Below are positions 1 through 11,343 of a stretch of 64,000 nucleotides of DNA, piece by piece (within the stretch, counting starts at the first letter, position 1; the number at the start of each line of letters is the position of its first letter). Origin of the DNA: Adineta ricciae (Eukaryota > Rotifera > Eurotatoria > Adinetida > Adinetidae); assembly GCA_905250025.1 (NCBI GenBank), contig CAJNOJ010000008.1:496001-560000 (forward strand), written 5' to 3'. Under the pieces are notes generated by a model that was not told the DNA's origin, did not search any database, and worked only from the letters and a program-made list of their open reading frames with translations. The position numbers were made by a program, and so were the translations under genes.

Positions 1-727
1 GTTGGTTCGGATAGACCCGATGAATATATTGAACTACCTGACCTCGGTAAGTCGATGTTGCTCTCGTTCGACTTGGTTGCTTTTGTTCTACAGAAAAAGA
101 AAACAAAACATTCTAGATTCACAAACGGATTTATCCGTTGGTCGAGGTAACTAATCTGAAGATAGTCATATAGATTGCATTGATTTGCTGTGTTTATTTT
201 TATCTACCGATTTTGCTGCTACGAATGAATTTATGCCTTTTTCTTCCTACGATTTAGAACTAACTGAATTTCCGAAAATCGATCCATCTGATGATGAAGA
301 TGAAGGAGAAGTCAATGAAGACGAACATCTATCTAATTCGATCAGTTCAGTCTCCATGGACGCCCTCTCATTGACGAATCCAACTTCAAATACATCCGGT
401 ATGTCAAGTATTCAGCAAACCAGTGATTATGAATCATTTGCTGATTGTATACGCCAATCACCTTCGATTGCTACTGCTCAGACCGCTAATCCTTTGACAA
501 ATATCAGCATCGATAATCACTTTAGTATTCAATCACCAGTACGAGTAAATGGTGAAGGTTCGTCATTATCAAACGATCAACAACGTCGACGGAAGCATGG
601 TATATCGACAACAACGGCAATAATCCATAGAAATGGTAAAGCAACGCGCATGACCACGACTAATGAAACGCCATTGCTTTCGCATCTTTTTGGGACACAT
701 CATCCTACTAATGATTCAAAATCTTGA
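1..727 (+). CDS. 3' end of an unrecognised acidic, Ser/Thr-rich protein (5' end outside the window)
   Basis: The window opens inside an exon read as VGSDRPDEYIELPDL, followed by a GT donor at about 46. A likely short exon (114-148, reading DSQTDLSVGR) follows, and the last exon probably begins near 259 after a TTTAG acceptor and runs to the TGA at 725-727. The visible tail is low complexity: an acidic stretch (DPSDDEDEGEVNEDE), many Ser/Thr/Asn, a basic patch (QQRRRKHG) and a C-terminal ETPLLSHLFG. I see no domain and cannot name the gene. Ending in a disordered tail is the only safe inference. Exon boundaries between 46 and 259 are by eye and uncertain; the final open stretch itself is clear. 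Confidence 0.55.
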
Positions 728-1019
728 TTAGACTGTTTGTTTTTTTCTTGCTTGATGATTCTTTTTCCTGGGCTTTCATTTTTTTTTCTTTGTTTGTTTG
801 TTTGTTTACAAATTCTAATTAACTTCGTTTTTATTATTATAGCACCATGATCAACAGCAAAGAATATTCAATTCACATAATTATCTTTTCTTGTCGCTTT
901 ATTCCCTTGTGAATATATACAGAAAATTTCGGTTTTATTCGCTTGATCTGAAAAGTTTTAATAATAATCATAATAGAATCAGAAGAACAATAGTCGTTGA
1001 AATCTCGCATGAGTTTTAG

Positions 1020-2070
1020 ATGTCATCAGCAATTCGAGTAGGAATTATTGGTGGTTCAGGTTTCGATCGAAGTGATATCTTATCGAACCGTGTTGAGCAT
1101 GAAAACGTCGCAACACCATATGGGGAGACATCGGATAATCTAGTTAGTGGAATTATCAACGGTGTGCAATGTGTCTTATGCTTCCGTCATGGCCGTCGTC
1201 ATTCCTATAATCCTACTCGACTGAAGTAAGTCAACGCTGGGAAATCTGGGTTATCGATAGCTTACCTTGGATATTTTATTTCAGTTACCGGGCGAATATT
1301 TGGGCATTGAAACAGCTCGGTGTGGATGTTATCTTAGCAACGACAGCTGTTGGATCTTTGTCGCCTGATTTTGTTCGTGGAGATCTGGTTGTTTTTGGTA
1401 TAAGCTTATGAATATGAAATATAATTCGAACGATCATTATTTAGATAATTACATTGATACAACAAAATTCCGTATTAATACATTCTATGACAACGAAACT
1501 GGCCACCTTGAAGGTTTGTGAATAAGGAAATCAGTTTTCAATGAAGTTCTATTTCTTATATTACTAGGTGTCATGCATATGAGCATGCATCCTCCGTATA
1601 GTCAGGATCTTCGTCAATTGTTGCTCGAAGCATGTGCTGAAACGCCTGATGTTTCGTTCAAAAATAAATCAACCATTGTCGTCATTGAAGGCCCGCAATT
1701 TTCTACTTACGCAGAAAATAAAGTTTTTATTAGTTGGGGTTGCACAACTATTGGCATGACACAAGCACCTGAAACTGCTCTTGCTAAAGAGTTAGGACTG
1801 CCGTATGCTGCCTTGGGTATTGTCACTGATGATGTCTGTTGGAAAGAAGATGGTTTGTTGAATTTTATATTTATTTGCCGAAAAATTGATTTTAACCGAC
1901 CTTTTTAAGGTATTGTCGATCCTAATGAAGTTGTGACAATCTTCAAAGCAACATTTCCCAAAGCTATGGAAGTTCTCAAAAGCACAATAGCTAAGATTGG
2001 ACAAAAAGATTGGACACAAACTTTGGAAACCATTCGCACTCGTACAGCGGAGGCAGTTATGAAACATTAA
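1020..2070 (+). CDS. MTAP: S-methyl-5'-thioadenosine phosphorylase (MTAP)
   Basis: Cleaves methylthioadenosine with phosphate to adenine and methylthioribose-1-phosphate in the cytosol, the first step of methionine salvage from polyamine synthesis. Five exons (1020-1225, 1285-1397, 1445-1513, 1568-1852, 1910-2070) keep phase and give 277 residues, close to animal MTAP (about 283). The N-terminus has the phosphate-binding GIIGGSGF. FRHGRRHS and the NYRANIWAL segment follow, then the substrate-site motif VIEGPQFST. TDDVCWKE near the C-terminus matches the TDYDCWKE region whose acidic residues bind adenine. The ATG is directly followed by the conserved IRVGIIGGSGF strand, which fixes the start. 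The acidic TDxxCWKE form argues for MTAP rather than purine nucleoside phosphorylase. Introns are 47-59 bp. Confidence 0.93.
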
Positions 2071-2250
2071 AAGCAATATAAATTTCGTATCAAATATCAA
2101 AAAATATTCCTCTGAAACGCTAGCCGGTCTGCTTTCTACAGTTCATTTGATTGTGATAAGATTATTAATCATTAATATGCATGTTTACTGTCTTTTCATT
2201 TGGATTGCTTGTGTTTCTTTTTTCAGATAGCTAGAAGAAGTAAATAGAAT

Positions 2251-3646
2251 ATGAGTAGCCGGAATTTAACATCGAATTTTCTCGAATTTCGAAATCGAGC
2301 GAGTCAGAATCGAACTAACCATGCCGATAACAGTGTATGTTCGCTATTGAGTGTTATGCAACAAGCTTTTCAATGTCGAATTTAGAAATGGGATGATCGC
2401 AACCCTTTATTGAACGATGATGAAGATGATGATGTTGTGCATTTCGAAAGGAACGACGCGTTCTTATGGTACTCAATTGTATGGAGTGATCTGATTTAAG
2501 TATTATTTGTAGGATGGAATTTCATCGAAAAATACAGTCGCAGTTCGGTGAAATACGCAATCAAAGTACGATTTGTGGCAACCGTTCGATAATGAATCTT
2601 GCAATTACTTGATTTAGTTAAAAAATTACAACAATTGCAAGCGAAATGTTTGACAAGACAAGTTTTCGATGAGGATGCTCATAGCGACTCTGAAATAAGA
2701 TTAATAACGAAAGACATCACATCGGTTTGGAAGAGCATTTCTCTATCCACAGATAACTATACTCGTTTCTACATAGATGTTAGATAATTGTCAAATGTCT
2801 GTTCAAAAATTTTCCTCGTTCGCGAAAAAATCGCAAGCAAACTCTTATGAGCAACAATTAGTCTCTAATGCTGCCCAAGCTACATTTAATACTTTTCAGG
2901 ATTTGGCCCTAAAATTTAATCAATGCCAATCGAACTATGTTCGAAGTATGTGGCTTATCAACGTATAGCTATGTTTCATTTTGCTACTGCTCATGTCTGT
3001 GTTTCAGTTGAAACGTTGATTGCTCATATGCTATAGTGTTTCAACATAATTTGAGATGAAACGAGGTGCGATGAAATGATTTTCAAGAATGAACAAGACT
3101 TTTCTTTAACCTTAGAATTGCAATCACAGAAAGATAAGCTCGATCAAGTCACATCGCACATTGCTATTGATATGTATGCCAGTCCATTCGGTGATAACGA
3201 ATTCGATCAGATATCTGTAATACTAAAGAAAATAGTCTTATCGTTCAACATCTCACACTTTTCTAGCTTCTATCAGAAGTTCAACAACAATCGGCATCAC
3301 CAGTTGACGAGTACACAACATGGCGTGAAAAAGAGCTTCGTGACACATATGAGTCAATACAGGAAGTGAATACTATATTTATGAATATATCAACAATGAT
3401 TTCCAATCAGGTGAAGACGAATTCTTCTTCGAATATTCGTTTTTTTTTCATTTTCTATTCTGGTAGAAAGCCAGCATAGATCAGATCGAATGTGTTATTT
3501 GCGACTCGATTAATTCAGTTGAACAAGGTAATAAGGAACTGGTGAAAGCCGTTCAACGTCAACAACGGTCTTTGAAAATAAAATTGATACTTTTTGGAAT
3601 TGGTATTTTTATTTTATTATTTGTACTTTTCATCAGTTATATATAA
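2251..3646 (+). CDS. STX16: Syntaxin-16-like Qa-SNARE
   Basis: A tail-anchored t-SNARE expected at the trans-Golgi/endosome, where syntaxin 16 drives endosome-to-Golgi fusion. Eight exons (2251-2334, 2386-2468, 2513-2565, 2618-2724, 2777-2945, 3056-3216, 3267-3410, 3467-3646) keep phase and give 326 residues, matching the roughly 325 of the family. The N-terminal MSSRNLTSNFLEFRNRASQNR resembles the syntaxin-16 N-peptide. An Habc-type helical region (FGEIRNQ to CQSNYVR) follows, then a SNARE motif around ELRDTYESIQEVNTIF with the central-layer Gln in ISNQKASID. A hydrophobic anchor (IKLILFGIGIFILLFVLFI) ends the protein. What first looks like a frameshift at about 2566 is resolved by a 52-bp intron. 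The 110-bp fifth intron (2946-3055) is the least certain. Syntaxin 16 is favoured by the N-terminus. Confidence 0.85.
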
Positions 3647-3829
3647 CAACAATGAACATATTTTATTACTAATTATCAGTTGAGGGTTGAAAATAAAGCT
3701 TTCATAATCGAGAAACACATGCGTTATCAATAACAACTCAATGCGTTAAAACAGAGGAGCATGCCCAATGACTAGGAGTTGGACTAGATGGCTCCAAATT
3801 AGCAATGGTCAGTTCGAATGGGAAGACAA

Positions 3830-3903
3830 GCTCTTGTGGCGCAATTGGTTAGCGCGTTCGGCTGTTAACCGGAAGGCTGGTGGTTCGAGCCCACCCAGGA
3901 GCG
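3830..3903 (+). tRNA. tRNA-Asn(GTT): tRNA-Asn (anticodon GTT), copy 1
   Basis: 74-nt cloverleaf. The acceptor arm GCTCTTG pairs with CAGGAGC with two G-U pairs, the anticodon loop is CTGTTAA, the T-loop is GGTTCGAGCCC, and the discriminator is G. The A box (TGGCGCAATTGG) and B box (GGTTCGAGCCC) are intact. There is no intron, no encoded CCA, and a T-rich Pol III stop follows at about 3907. It is identical in sequence to the two copies downstream. Confidence 0.96.
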
Positions 3904-4484
3904 CATCTTTTTTGCCGCTGTTTCCAAAAAACGAACTGGGATCAAAATTCACTCTTTATCATAGTTAATCTTGTGTTCAACAAGCACATCCATCTGTTTC
4001 GTAATGTGAAAAGCATGTCTTTCTTCTTCTTATCAGATGATCGCGTGTACGAGATGAAGTAAGAAAAATTTTGAGTTCACGGCACCTCCGTTGAAATGAA
4101 TAAGGTAAAACAATAGGTCCGATTAACATGAGCTCTTGTGGCGCAATTGGTTAGCGCGTTCGGCTGTTAACCGGAAGGCTGGTGGTTCGAGCCCACCCAG
4201 GAGCGCATCTTTTTTTACCACTTTTTCCAAAAAAACGAATTGGGATTTAAATTCTCTCTTTATCCTTACCCATGCTGCTTGGCTTTTAATGATCGCGGCG
4301 CAGCTACGCGCATTGTCATCCTGCGTTTAACAAACACATCGATCCGTTTCATAATGTGAGAAGCATTCCCTTATTATTTTCATCAGATAATCACGCGTAG
4401 GCGACGAAGTAAGAAAAATTTTTAGAGTTCGTCTCACCTTTCGTTGAAATGAATAAGGTAGAACAATAGGTCCGATTAACATAA
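3904..4484 (+). repeat. Tandem duplication unit carrying the tRNA-Asn genes
   Basis: The spacers 3904-4131 and 4206-4484 align along most of their length. Both begin with a T run and CCAAAAAACGAA-like sequence and share ACA(A/G)CACATC near the middle. Both also share GAAGTAAGAAAAATTTT and end with GAATAAGGTAnAACAATAGGTCCGATTAACA. The second spacer carries an extra segment of roughly 60 bp (about 4263-4330). This supports repeated unequal duplication of a unit of about 300 bp. Confidence 0.8.
4132..4205 (+). tRNA. tRNA-Asn(GTT): tRNA-Asn (anticodon GTT), copy 2
   Basis: Identical to copy 1, 302 bp downstream on the same strand. A T run at about 4209-4215 serves as Pol III terminator. Its 5' flank (TTGAAATGAATAAGGTAAAA region) is nearly the same as that of copy 3, and its 3' flank is like that of copy 1, so the gene was duplicated together with flanking DNA. 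Confidence 0.96.
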
Positions 4485-4558
4485 GCTCTTGTGGCGCAAT
4501 TGGTTAGCGCGTTCGGCTGTTAACCGGAAGGCTGGTGGTTCGAGCCCACCCAGGAGCG
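4485..4558 (+). tRNA. tRNA-Asn(GTT): tRNA-Asn (anticodon GTT), copy 3
   Basis: Identical to copies 1 and 2, 353 bp downstream of copy 2, with a T-rich terminator at about 4562-4567. The 3' flank diverges sooner than in the other copies, which marks the end of the tandem array. Confidence 0.96.
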
Positions 4559-4652
4559 TAATTTTTTAATAAGTCTTTCAAAAAAGGCACTAGTTTTTTT
4601 TTCTAAATTTTATTTTCTATACTAAAGACGAAAAGGATAATCTATGCGTCTA

Positions 4653-5804
4653 TTACCAAACGTAAACCCATGCATATGATGTGACATTTGATTGTGTTGG
4701 TGATCCAACAACGTGTCCACCTTGATCGACGATGCATTTAAATCCGCGATCATCGACAACATCTCCATTTCGCCATTCGAAACGGAAACCATTCGTAAAG
4801 AAGATTGGATCTAAGTCATGCATACGATACGCCGACCATTCTAATGTGGTGTTCGTCACTTGTTGAAAATGGGTAAAGCCCGAAACGTCAAAATGAAATT
4901 GGCCACCATCAAAATAGAAAGCACTATCAAAGTAATCTTCTGTTCCGGTTGAAACGATTAAACCTGGGAATTGTTGTTCGTGTTGAGTATAGGCATGATA
5001 ACAACCTTCAAGAAAATTTAAATTTCCACTACTAACAGCCAATGTGTGTGAAAAAAGTAAACCACGACCAGTGGGTATGTCAGCAACACGAACCCACGCT
5101 AATGGATCGTATGTGGCGCTTTCGATTTTGTGCAAGGTCAAACGAGCTGTTGGTGGAAGTGTGAAACCGTGAAATGAAGTTGGTAAATTTTCCGTTCCCC
5201 GAACAATGATCCAGATGATTTTATCGTCACCGCTAGTATCTGGTAATCGACCAGTTACTCGAATGGATTTCTGGAATGGAACGCGACTAAGAAGCACAAA
5301 CAAGGCTCTTACTAGAAGAAAATGAACATGATTTAAACTTACAAGTTATTGAACCATCCACCTGATTTTGCTCCTTTACCAATCCACTTCGTTCCCCAAG
5401 GAGCAGATCTATCATTAAATCCAGCTCCAGCTAACATGTACGTGACGAATTGAATCGAAGGAACCGATTCTCCATCGATGTAGTACGAAAAAATAGACTG
5501 ATCAATAGCTGAAATAGACAATGTTCATCGAAATACTCCATCGTCAGCTAACTTTCTACCTGCGTCGCCAGTTGTCCAAAAATGGGTCAGTACACCAAAT
5601 GTCGCACCGGCAGAAAGCGTATAACTGAAAATCTCAGTCTAAAGCATCAAATAAATGCCATTCGAAGTCTCTCATAAATAAGGAAAAGATAATCACTTCA
5701 GCTTTGTGGAGCCGTTGACTAGACAAGCCAGTGCCAAATGTTTGCAACTCCTGACTTTTTGTGGCTACAACACAGAGCAACAGCGATAGGAGCCACACTC
5801 GCAT
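4653..5804 (-). CDS. Secreted DUF2961 / GH172-family glycoside-hydrolase-like protein
   Basis: Four exons on the minus strand (5697-5804, 5560-5638, 5343-5508, 4653-5286) keep phase and give 328 residues. A signal peptide (MRVWLLSLLLCVVATKS) points to secretion. The body resembles DUF2961 proteins, the family renamed GH172 after a bifidobacterial enzyme acting on fructofuranose and arabinofuranose sugars. Recognisable segments are SYTLSAGATFGVLTHFW, FRVPFQKSIRVT, FLEGCYHAY and the hallmark TGTEDYFDSAFYFDGG, whose Glu/Asp are the probable active-site region. Introns are 51-58 bp, so this is a eukaryotic gene. The family is mainly bacterial and fungal to my knowledge, so horizontal acquisition is a reasonable inference. 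The substrate is unknown. Confidence 0.78.
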
Positions 5805-6483
5805 ATTTGTAGATAATAATAAAGCAAATGATCGTTGGCTTGTTACACTTTTGTTATCTTTATAGTCTAATCTTTGTCGCCTTAACTTATCTACAAAGCG
5901 ACTTCTGCTCAAACAAACAAAATAAAAATAAAGAAAATGCTTTTTCTGAGTGGGGGTGTGTTTTTCTTTATTTTTCTCCAAAAAAGTGCCTCTAATAACG
6001 CGTACAAACGCGTCTCTGCCATGCTCAAAGGTGCACTTCAAGGCGTATTAGAAATGCAGTTCTCTTGGTACATGCGTGAATTCTGAACGAATAAAAACGA
6101 AGTTTTTTTGTCAATTTTTATCGGTCCGGGTAATGACAATGATTGTTTTCACATGGCAAATATACCATTATCTATCGTTTGCTTTGCATATAATATTAGT
6201 AGATAAATAAAGTACAATAAACTAGCGACATCTTTCAATAGCTGAAAATTCTCATGATACTTTCATTACGCTAACTAAAGAAGATAATTGATAATTCCGA
6301 AGAAAAGACATGAGAAAAATTGTAAAATAAATTGAATTTTCCTATACACATTTAGTGCATTGGAGTTCCAATCATTCCTCCTTCCATGAATTACAACTGT
6401 TTATTTATATTTATTCCATTTCAATCGTTCTTCAGAGTTAACACGATCATCTCGCTTTTTTGCCAAATTAAAATCATCGCGAC
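5805..6483. promoter_or_regulatory. Intergenic region between divergent genes
   Basis: 679 bp between the start of the GH172-like gene (minus) and the start of the myotubularin gene (plus). It must contain both 5' leaders and probably both promoters. It is AT-rich, and I see no ORF with coding character, RNA gene or clear repeat. No specific motif can be named with confidence. Confidence 0.4.
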
Positions 6484-9400
6484 ATGTCTCGCGATGTTCA
6501 TCGTGAGTCGATGAATAATTTTAATCGGTCAAATAGTAATGATGACATTCATTTACGTCCAATGGCCACACTAATTCATTCAAAGCCAACATCTCACGGT
6601 GCTGGTGAAATGAGTTTCGGCGCACCAGATGATGGTTCATCGATATCATCATCAAATGAATATGTCGCACCATCACCTTATCAAAATACCTCATCAGCGA
6701 TAGCAGTAAGTTCTCTTCTCGTCGTTCTCCGCGAAAAAAAAACATTTCCCTCCTACTGTTATTTTCTCGTCCATCCAGATACTTGATCTCTTCTCGTTAA
6801 CTTGTGTATGGGCTTACATATCTTTTGCCGATTTATAGTTTTTAATGATTGAAATGAATCGTGTTTCTCATTATTTTCTTTTTCATAAGGGTGCATCACG
6901 GGGGTATGGGTTGGATCGATATCAGACAACAGCGATACAAGATCAACAGTCAACTGTGGGTCACACAAATGAATTATCACTGCCCATAAAATCACTTCCT
7001 GGAGAGGATGACATTAAATTAAGAGAAGGTACTAGCAAGATTTCGAAGTCGAAAAGAAAATAGCAAATCTTATTTTCTAGAAATTACCTATCGTATTCAG
7101 AATCGACCAATAACATATCGAGGAGAACTAATTGTAACAAAGTATCGTTTGATGTTCATCACCAAACCGTCTGATTCAGTCCAAGTAGGAAATCTAGCTT
7201 CTCTGCATGCGACACACAATTCAATCGGTTTACTTTAGGTGCTCGTTGACGTACCATTGGGAATGATTAGTCAGATAGAAAAAATCGGTGGACAAGCAAG
7301 AAGTAATATGAGTGACGGTGCTGCCTATGGAATTGAAATAACTTGCAAAGTAAACAGAAGAAAACGAGATGTCGTCTTCTTGAATAACATAAATCGATGA
7401 TGTTTTTGTAGGATTTACGTCATTTCTTCTTCGGTAATACAAAAGAACAAAATCAACGACGAAACCTCCTGGATCAGTTAACACGCCTTGTATTTCCATT
7501 TTCAATCAGCAAAGCAGATATTACTAATCCATTACAATTTTTTGGTGTAAGCTGTTCTCCAACATCTATTCGAATGCACATGTTTTTTTTTTCCTTCAGG
7601 CTTTCTTTGCTTTGGACTATAAGAAAAAAATGTGCCCGAATACTATCGACGAAGGTTGGACATTGTACAGTAAAATGAAAGATTACACACGAATGGTAAG
7701 CGAATGGTTCTGAAGGAAAAATCTCATACTCATTATGTGTCTAATTTCAGGGTATTCAACAAAATTCGGATCCCCATTGGACAATCAATGCAGAGATTAA
7801 CAAAAACTATGCCCTATGCGATACATATCCAGATATTCTCGTTCTTCCATCAAGTTTTGATATATCACGTTTACAGCGTGTAGCCGATTTTCGTAGTCGA
7901 AATCGTATTCCAGTATGTATAAATAAAATCATCGATCTCGAACGATCGGCAGCGTCGATTTCAATTTTAGGTGCTCAGTTGGTATTCTCGCGAGACATAT
8001 GCGACCATAACACGCTCAAGTCAACCGTTGACTGGTTTAGCAAATCGTACATGCGACGATGATATTGAATTATTACATAAAATCGCCGACGCTAACGTCA
8101 ACCAAGGTTTCAAATTAGTTATACTCGATGCTCGTCCGAAAGTCAACGCAATGGCTAACATGGCCAATGGAGGCGGTTACGAAGATTATCCGAATTGTGA
8201 ATTGGAATTTCATAATATTCAAAACATTCATGTTATGAGAGAAAGGTAAATGGGGTTGAAGAACGAGAAAAAAAAAACTTATGCAAGTTTTGTTTTAGCT
8301 TACGTAAGTTACATGCTGCGATTCGCAATGCGTCACACGAAGACAAAACATGGTTTAGTGACTTAGAGAATTCAAATTGGCTGTTTCACATTCGAGTATG
8401 GCGAAAAATTCGATGAATTTTACGCAAGACTTTCCCTGTTTTCTAGGCTATCTTAACTGCTGCTATTCGATTGGTGTCGTTGATTCACAATGAAAAGCGA
8501 TCAGTATTAGTTCATTGTTCAGATGGATGGGATCGAACTGCACAAGTAAAAATTGACTTTCTTTTGGAATGAATGTATCAGTACGTTTTCTCTTGGTATA
8601 TATCTAGTTAACATCATTGGCAATGTTAATGCTTGATGCACATTATCGAACATTGAATGGTTTTATGATATTAATTGAGAAAGAATGGATTAGTTTTGGA
8701 CATAAATTCTTTTTAGTAAGAAACATTTGAGACAAAGATTGATTCTTATCTGATCCTCTCTTGACTTCTCTTTAGCGTATCGGTCATGGAGACAAAAGTG
8801 ATTCTGAAAGATCGCCCGTATTTTTACAATTTCTCGATTGTACATTTCAATTGCTACAACAGGTAAATTTCAACCTACGGCTTGTCTTCAACTTGTTTCG
8901 CTTGTAGTTTCCATCGGCATTCGAGTTCAATGAAAAACTCTTGGTGACCATTGCTGATAATCTCTATTCATGTCAATATGGAACGTTCTTACTCAATTCT
9001 GATAAATTACGCACGGATATGAAAGTGTCCGAGTATACCATGTCGGCATGGACACCTATTTTACGCGAGCGCACACTGTATTTGAATCCTTCCTACACAG
9101 ATAAATCAGATAAAGTCTTGCTTCCGAACAATTCAACGCGTCATATAAAATTATGGAAAAATTACTATTGCCGTTACATGCCAGGTTATCGGTCTACATT
9201 GGTAAGGAAGTTTCTTTGGAAAAAGCTTGATCTTACCATTAATCGTTTGTGTTGTTCTTCTTTTGCAGGATGTTCTTACTCAACGTTATACGACATTACT
9301 CAATCTTCGAAAGAAATTCACCGATGAGTTCAACCATCTTCGACAAGATGGCGAACTTCAAGCCCAATCTTCCTCACGATTGCTATCTGGTGCACTCTAT

Positions 9401-9490
9401 CAAAACCCTGTTTCGACCGCCGCAACCTCGTCTACATCTGCCCAGTCCAAATCAAATGTTGCTCAAGCTACGGCAACATTCATGACTTAG
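6484..9490 (+). CDS. MTMR2: Myotubularin-family phosphoinositide 3-phosphatase (MTMR1/MTMR2-like)
   Basis: Removes the 3-phosphate of PI3P and PI(3,5)P2 on endosomal membranes. Fourteen exons with 13 short introns. After a Ser/Asn-rich N-terminal exon (6484-6705), a PH-GRAM domain begins at [17 protein letters not shown] and [15 protein letters not shown]. The catalytic domain shows [32 protein letters not shown] and HNIHVMRESLRKL-like segments. The CX5R signature [12 protein letters not shown], with Cys nucleophile and Arg, is intact, so the enzyme should be active. [19 protein letters not shown] and [19 protein letters not shown] complete the domain. The C-terminal Ser/Ala-rich tail has only a weak coiled coil ([19 protein letters not shown]). 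Stop TAG at 9488-9490, then AATAAA at about 9538. The subfamily assignment is by similarity to human MTMR2. Confidence 0.93.
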
Positions 9491-9718
9491 ACGTCAAATT
9501 TTTGTATATATTTTTAAACAGTATCTTAGAAGAAACCAATAAAAAAGTTATGCAATATTTTTTGTGTGTGCGCCTGCGTGTGTATGTGTGTGTTCGAGTC
9601 CATTTGTTTGTTTAACGTTTAACGATAATCTCTTGTATGAATATTCTTCTCATTTTTTTTTCTTTTTCAGATCAAATTTCTTCTATTTTCAACTAGAAAA
9701 TCTTATCTAACACAACAA

Positions 9719-10131
9719 ATGGCCTTAAGCAACGACGAACTCGCTTGTGTCTATGCAGCCCTTATCTTGGCTGATGACAATGTTGATATCAAAGGTGACA
9801 AAATTTCAGCAATCTTGAAAGCTGCAAATTACGAAATTGAACCATACTGGCCTGGTCTCTTTGCTGGTGCTCTCGAAGGATTGAAAGTCACAGATCTTAT
9901 TAAGAATGTTGGCTCAGCCCCAGCTGCTGGCGCCGCTGCTCCAGCTGCAACCACAGCCGCCGCTGGTGGTGCTGGCAAAGACGCACCAAAGAAAGAAGAG
10001 AAGAAAGAGGAAAAGAAAGAAGAAAAAGAATCGGATGATGAAATGGTACGTAGAATTGAACTATTTTAACTAGAAAACGTGTTTCATTACGATGCGATTT
10101 TCTCTTCTAGGGTTTTGGCTTATTCGATTAG
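9719..10131 (+). CDS. RPLP1: 60S acidic ribosomal protein P1
   Basis: Lateral-stalk protein that, as a P1/P2 heterodimer on P0, recruits translation factors to the ribosome. Two exons (9719-10045 and 10111-10131) give 115 residues, the usual size. The order is standard: an N-terminal helical dimerisation domain ([19 protein letters not shown]), an Ala/Gly/Pro hinge, a Lys/Glu run, and the C-terminal stalk peptide SDDEMGFGLFD split by the intron. The start lies directly before the conserved [25 protein letters not shown] just upstream (to about 9670) may be the acceptor of a 5'UTR intron. Confidence 0.96.
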
Positions 10132-10518
10132 ACGTCCATCACTTGGTAGCACACATAACAAGACTATCGTTCATCGTTTTTTGTTCGTATCAACGATGTT
10201 TGTGTGTCAATCGTTTTCCGATTTGAAATAAAAAGAAAAAGAAGAGAAAAATCTGAGATAAGAGCGCTTTTCCCGCAAACAATGTGTACAAGATAGAATA
10301 ACAAACTGTTTATTCTACGTCTACGATCAGGAAAGAATAATTAACTGTACTAATGTGTGCGTCTAGAAGAATAGTGGTTCTATCATCGCGTTTATGGTCA
10401 GTTTACTTTGTTATGAGAAGCATCACATAACCGATCGTTTCTCCATTTGAGTTCTAATTCATTTATTTCTCTCGAACAAAACTAAGTCTTTTGTGACAAT
10501 TAGTACAACAGAAGAAAT
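10132..10518. other. Convergent 3' intergenic region
   Basis: 387 bp between the stops of the RPLP1 gene (plus) and the secreted-protein gene (minus). It holds the two 3' UTRs; AATAAA occurs at about 10226 for RPLP1. No coding or RNA signal seen. Confidence 0.5.
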
Positions 10519-11343
10519 CTAATTACATACAAAAATGACAAGAAGTGCCATCCACATTGAAGCTAATGGTGCTAAACGACCGTGACTGTTTGGATTATCT
10601 GCAATTTGATCTGCGATTGATCGTGTTTTAGTCGGATTTGTTTGCGGAAAGAATTGATTGCTGTTATTGAACGATATTTTCATATTTACCTGACTATCAT
10701 CATCGACATATTTTGATTTCGGAATGATTTTGAATTGACCTTCCTCATCTGTTAACATTGAGAAACCGTCACTATTTGTCTGAAAGATACAAATAAGCTA
10801 CCTGAACAAAATTCGGCCATTGAAACATTGGGACAATGATTTGCTGTCGAATGTAATGGAGGACGGCTGGTTAGATGACATGTTCTTTGTAATAACTCAA
10901 GCATCATGTCATCAACTACACGTTCTTGGTAATCTAATGGACAATATAGAGTTGAATTCGATGGACATTTTTCGAGAAAGACAATGTAAACATTTCCTGG
11001 ATCAAGCCATTGGCATGCCATCCGTTCGGCTTTGATACCTAGACGAGAAAAGATTGTTATGTCCATCATTTGTAAGACTTATCATACCTGCGCCAGTTAT
11101 TTCGATTTTATCGGCGATATCTGTGGCCTTCAAAACACAATCAACTCGGAATGTCACATTGAACAATAGTTCCGTGTCAGTTTCCAGATAAATCGATTTA
11201 CGCGTTGGTTCACCATAAACAACAATTGGCGAGCCAAGAACCTTATCCAAGAATAAAACTCCTGTATTGTTGCATCGACGACGTAGACCGTATGTTTTTG
11301 TTGAAAATAATATACAGCAGAGGACTATCAAACGAAGAATCAT
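10519..11343 (-). CDS. Secreted or surface-anchored small protein, possible NTR/NtA-like domain
   Basis: Three exons (11088-11343, 10802-11038, 10519-10748) joined by 49- and 53-bp introns. The N-terminus MILRLIVLCCILFSTKTYG is a clear signal peptide. The body has Asn-linked glycosylation sequons and several Cys. Its pattern is VDCVLKAT, CQWLDPGNVYIVFLEKC, then an acidic helix (ERVVDDMMLELLQRTC). That layout is reminiscent of the OB-fold NtA/netrin-like modules, but I cannot confirm it. The C-terminus ends in a short hydrophobic segment (APLASMWMALLVIFVCN), typical of a GPI-attachment signal or a single membrane anchor. No enzyme motif is visible. TATA-like ATATATATAG lies near 11513-11522 on the minus strand. 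Confidence 0.7.

Noticed and set aside
2513..2620. Apparent frameshift in the syntaxin-16-like gene
   Set aside because: A 52-bp GT-AG intron (2566-2617) restores a gap-free alignment to the family and correct phase, so the gene is intact.
3768..4330. ORFs reading RNWLARSAVNRKAGGSSPPR twice
   Set aside because: These are translations of the tRNA-Asn genes, not proteins.
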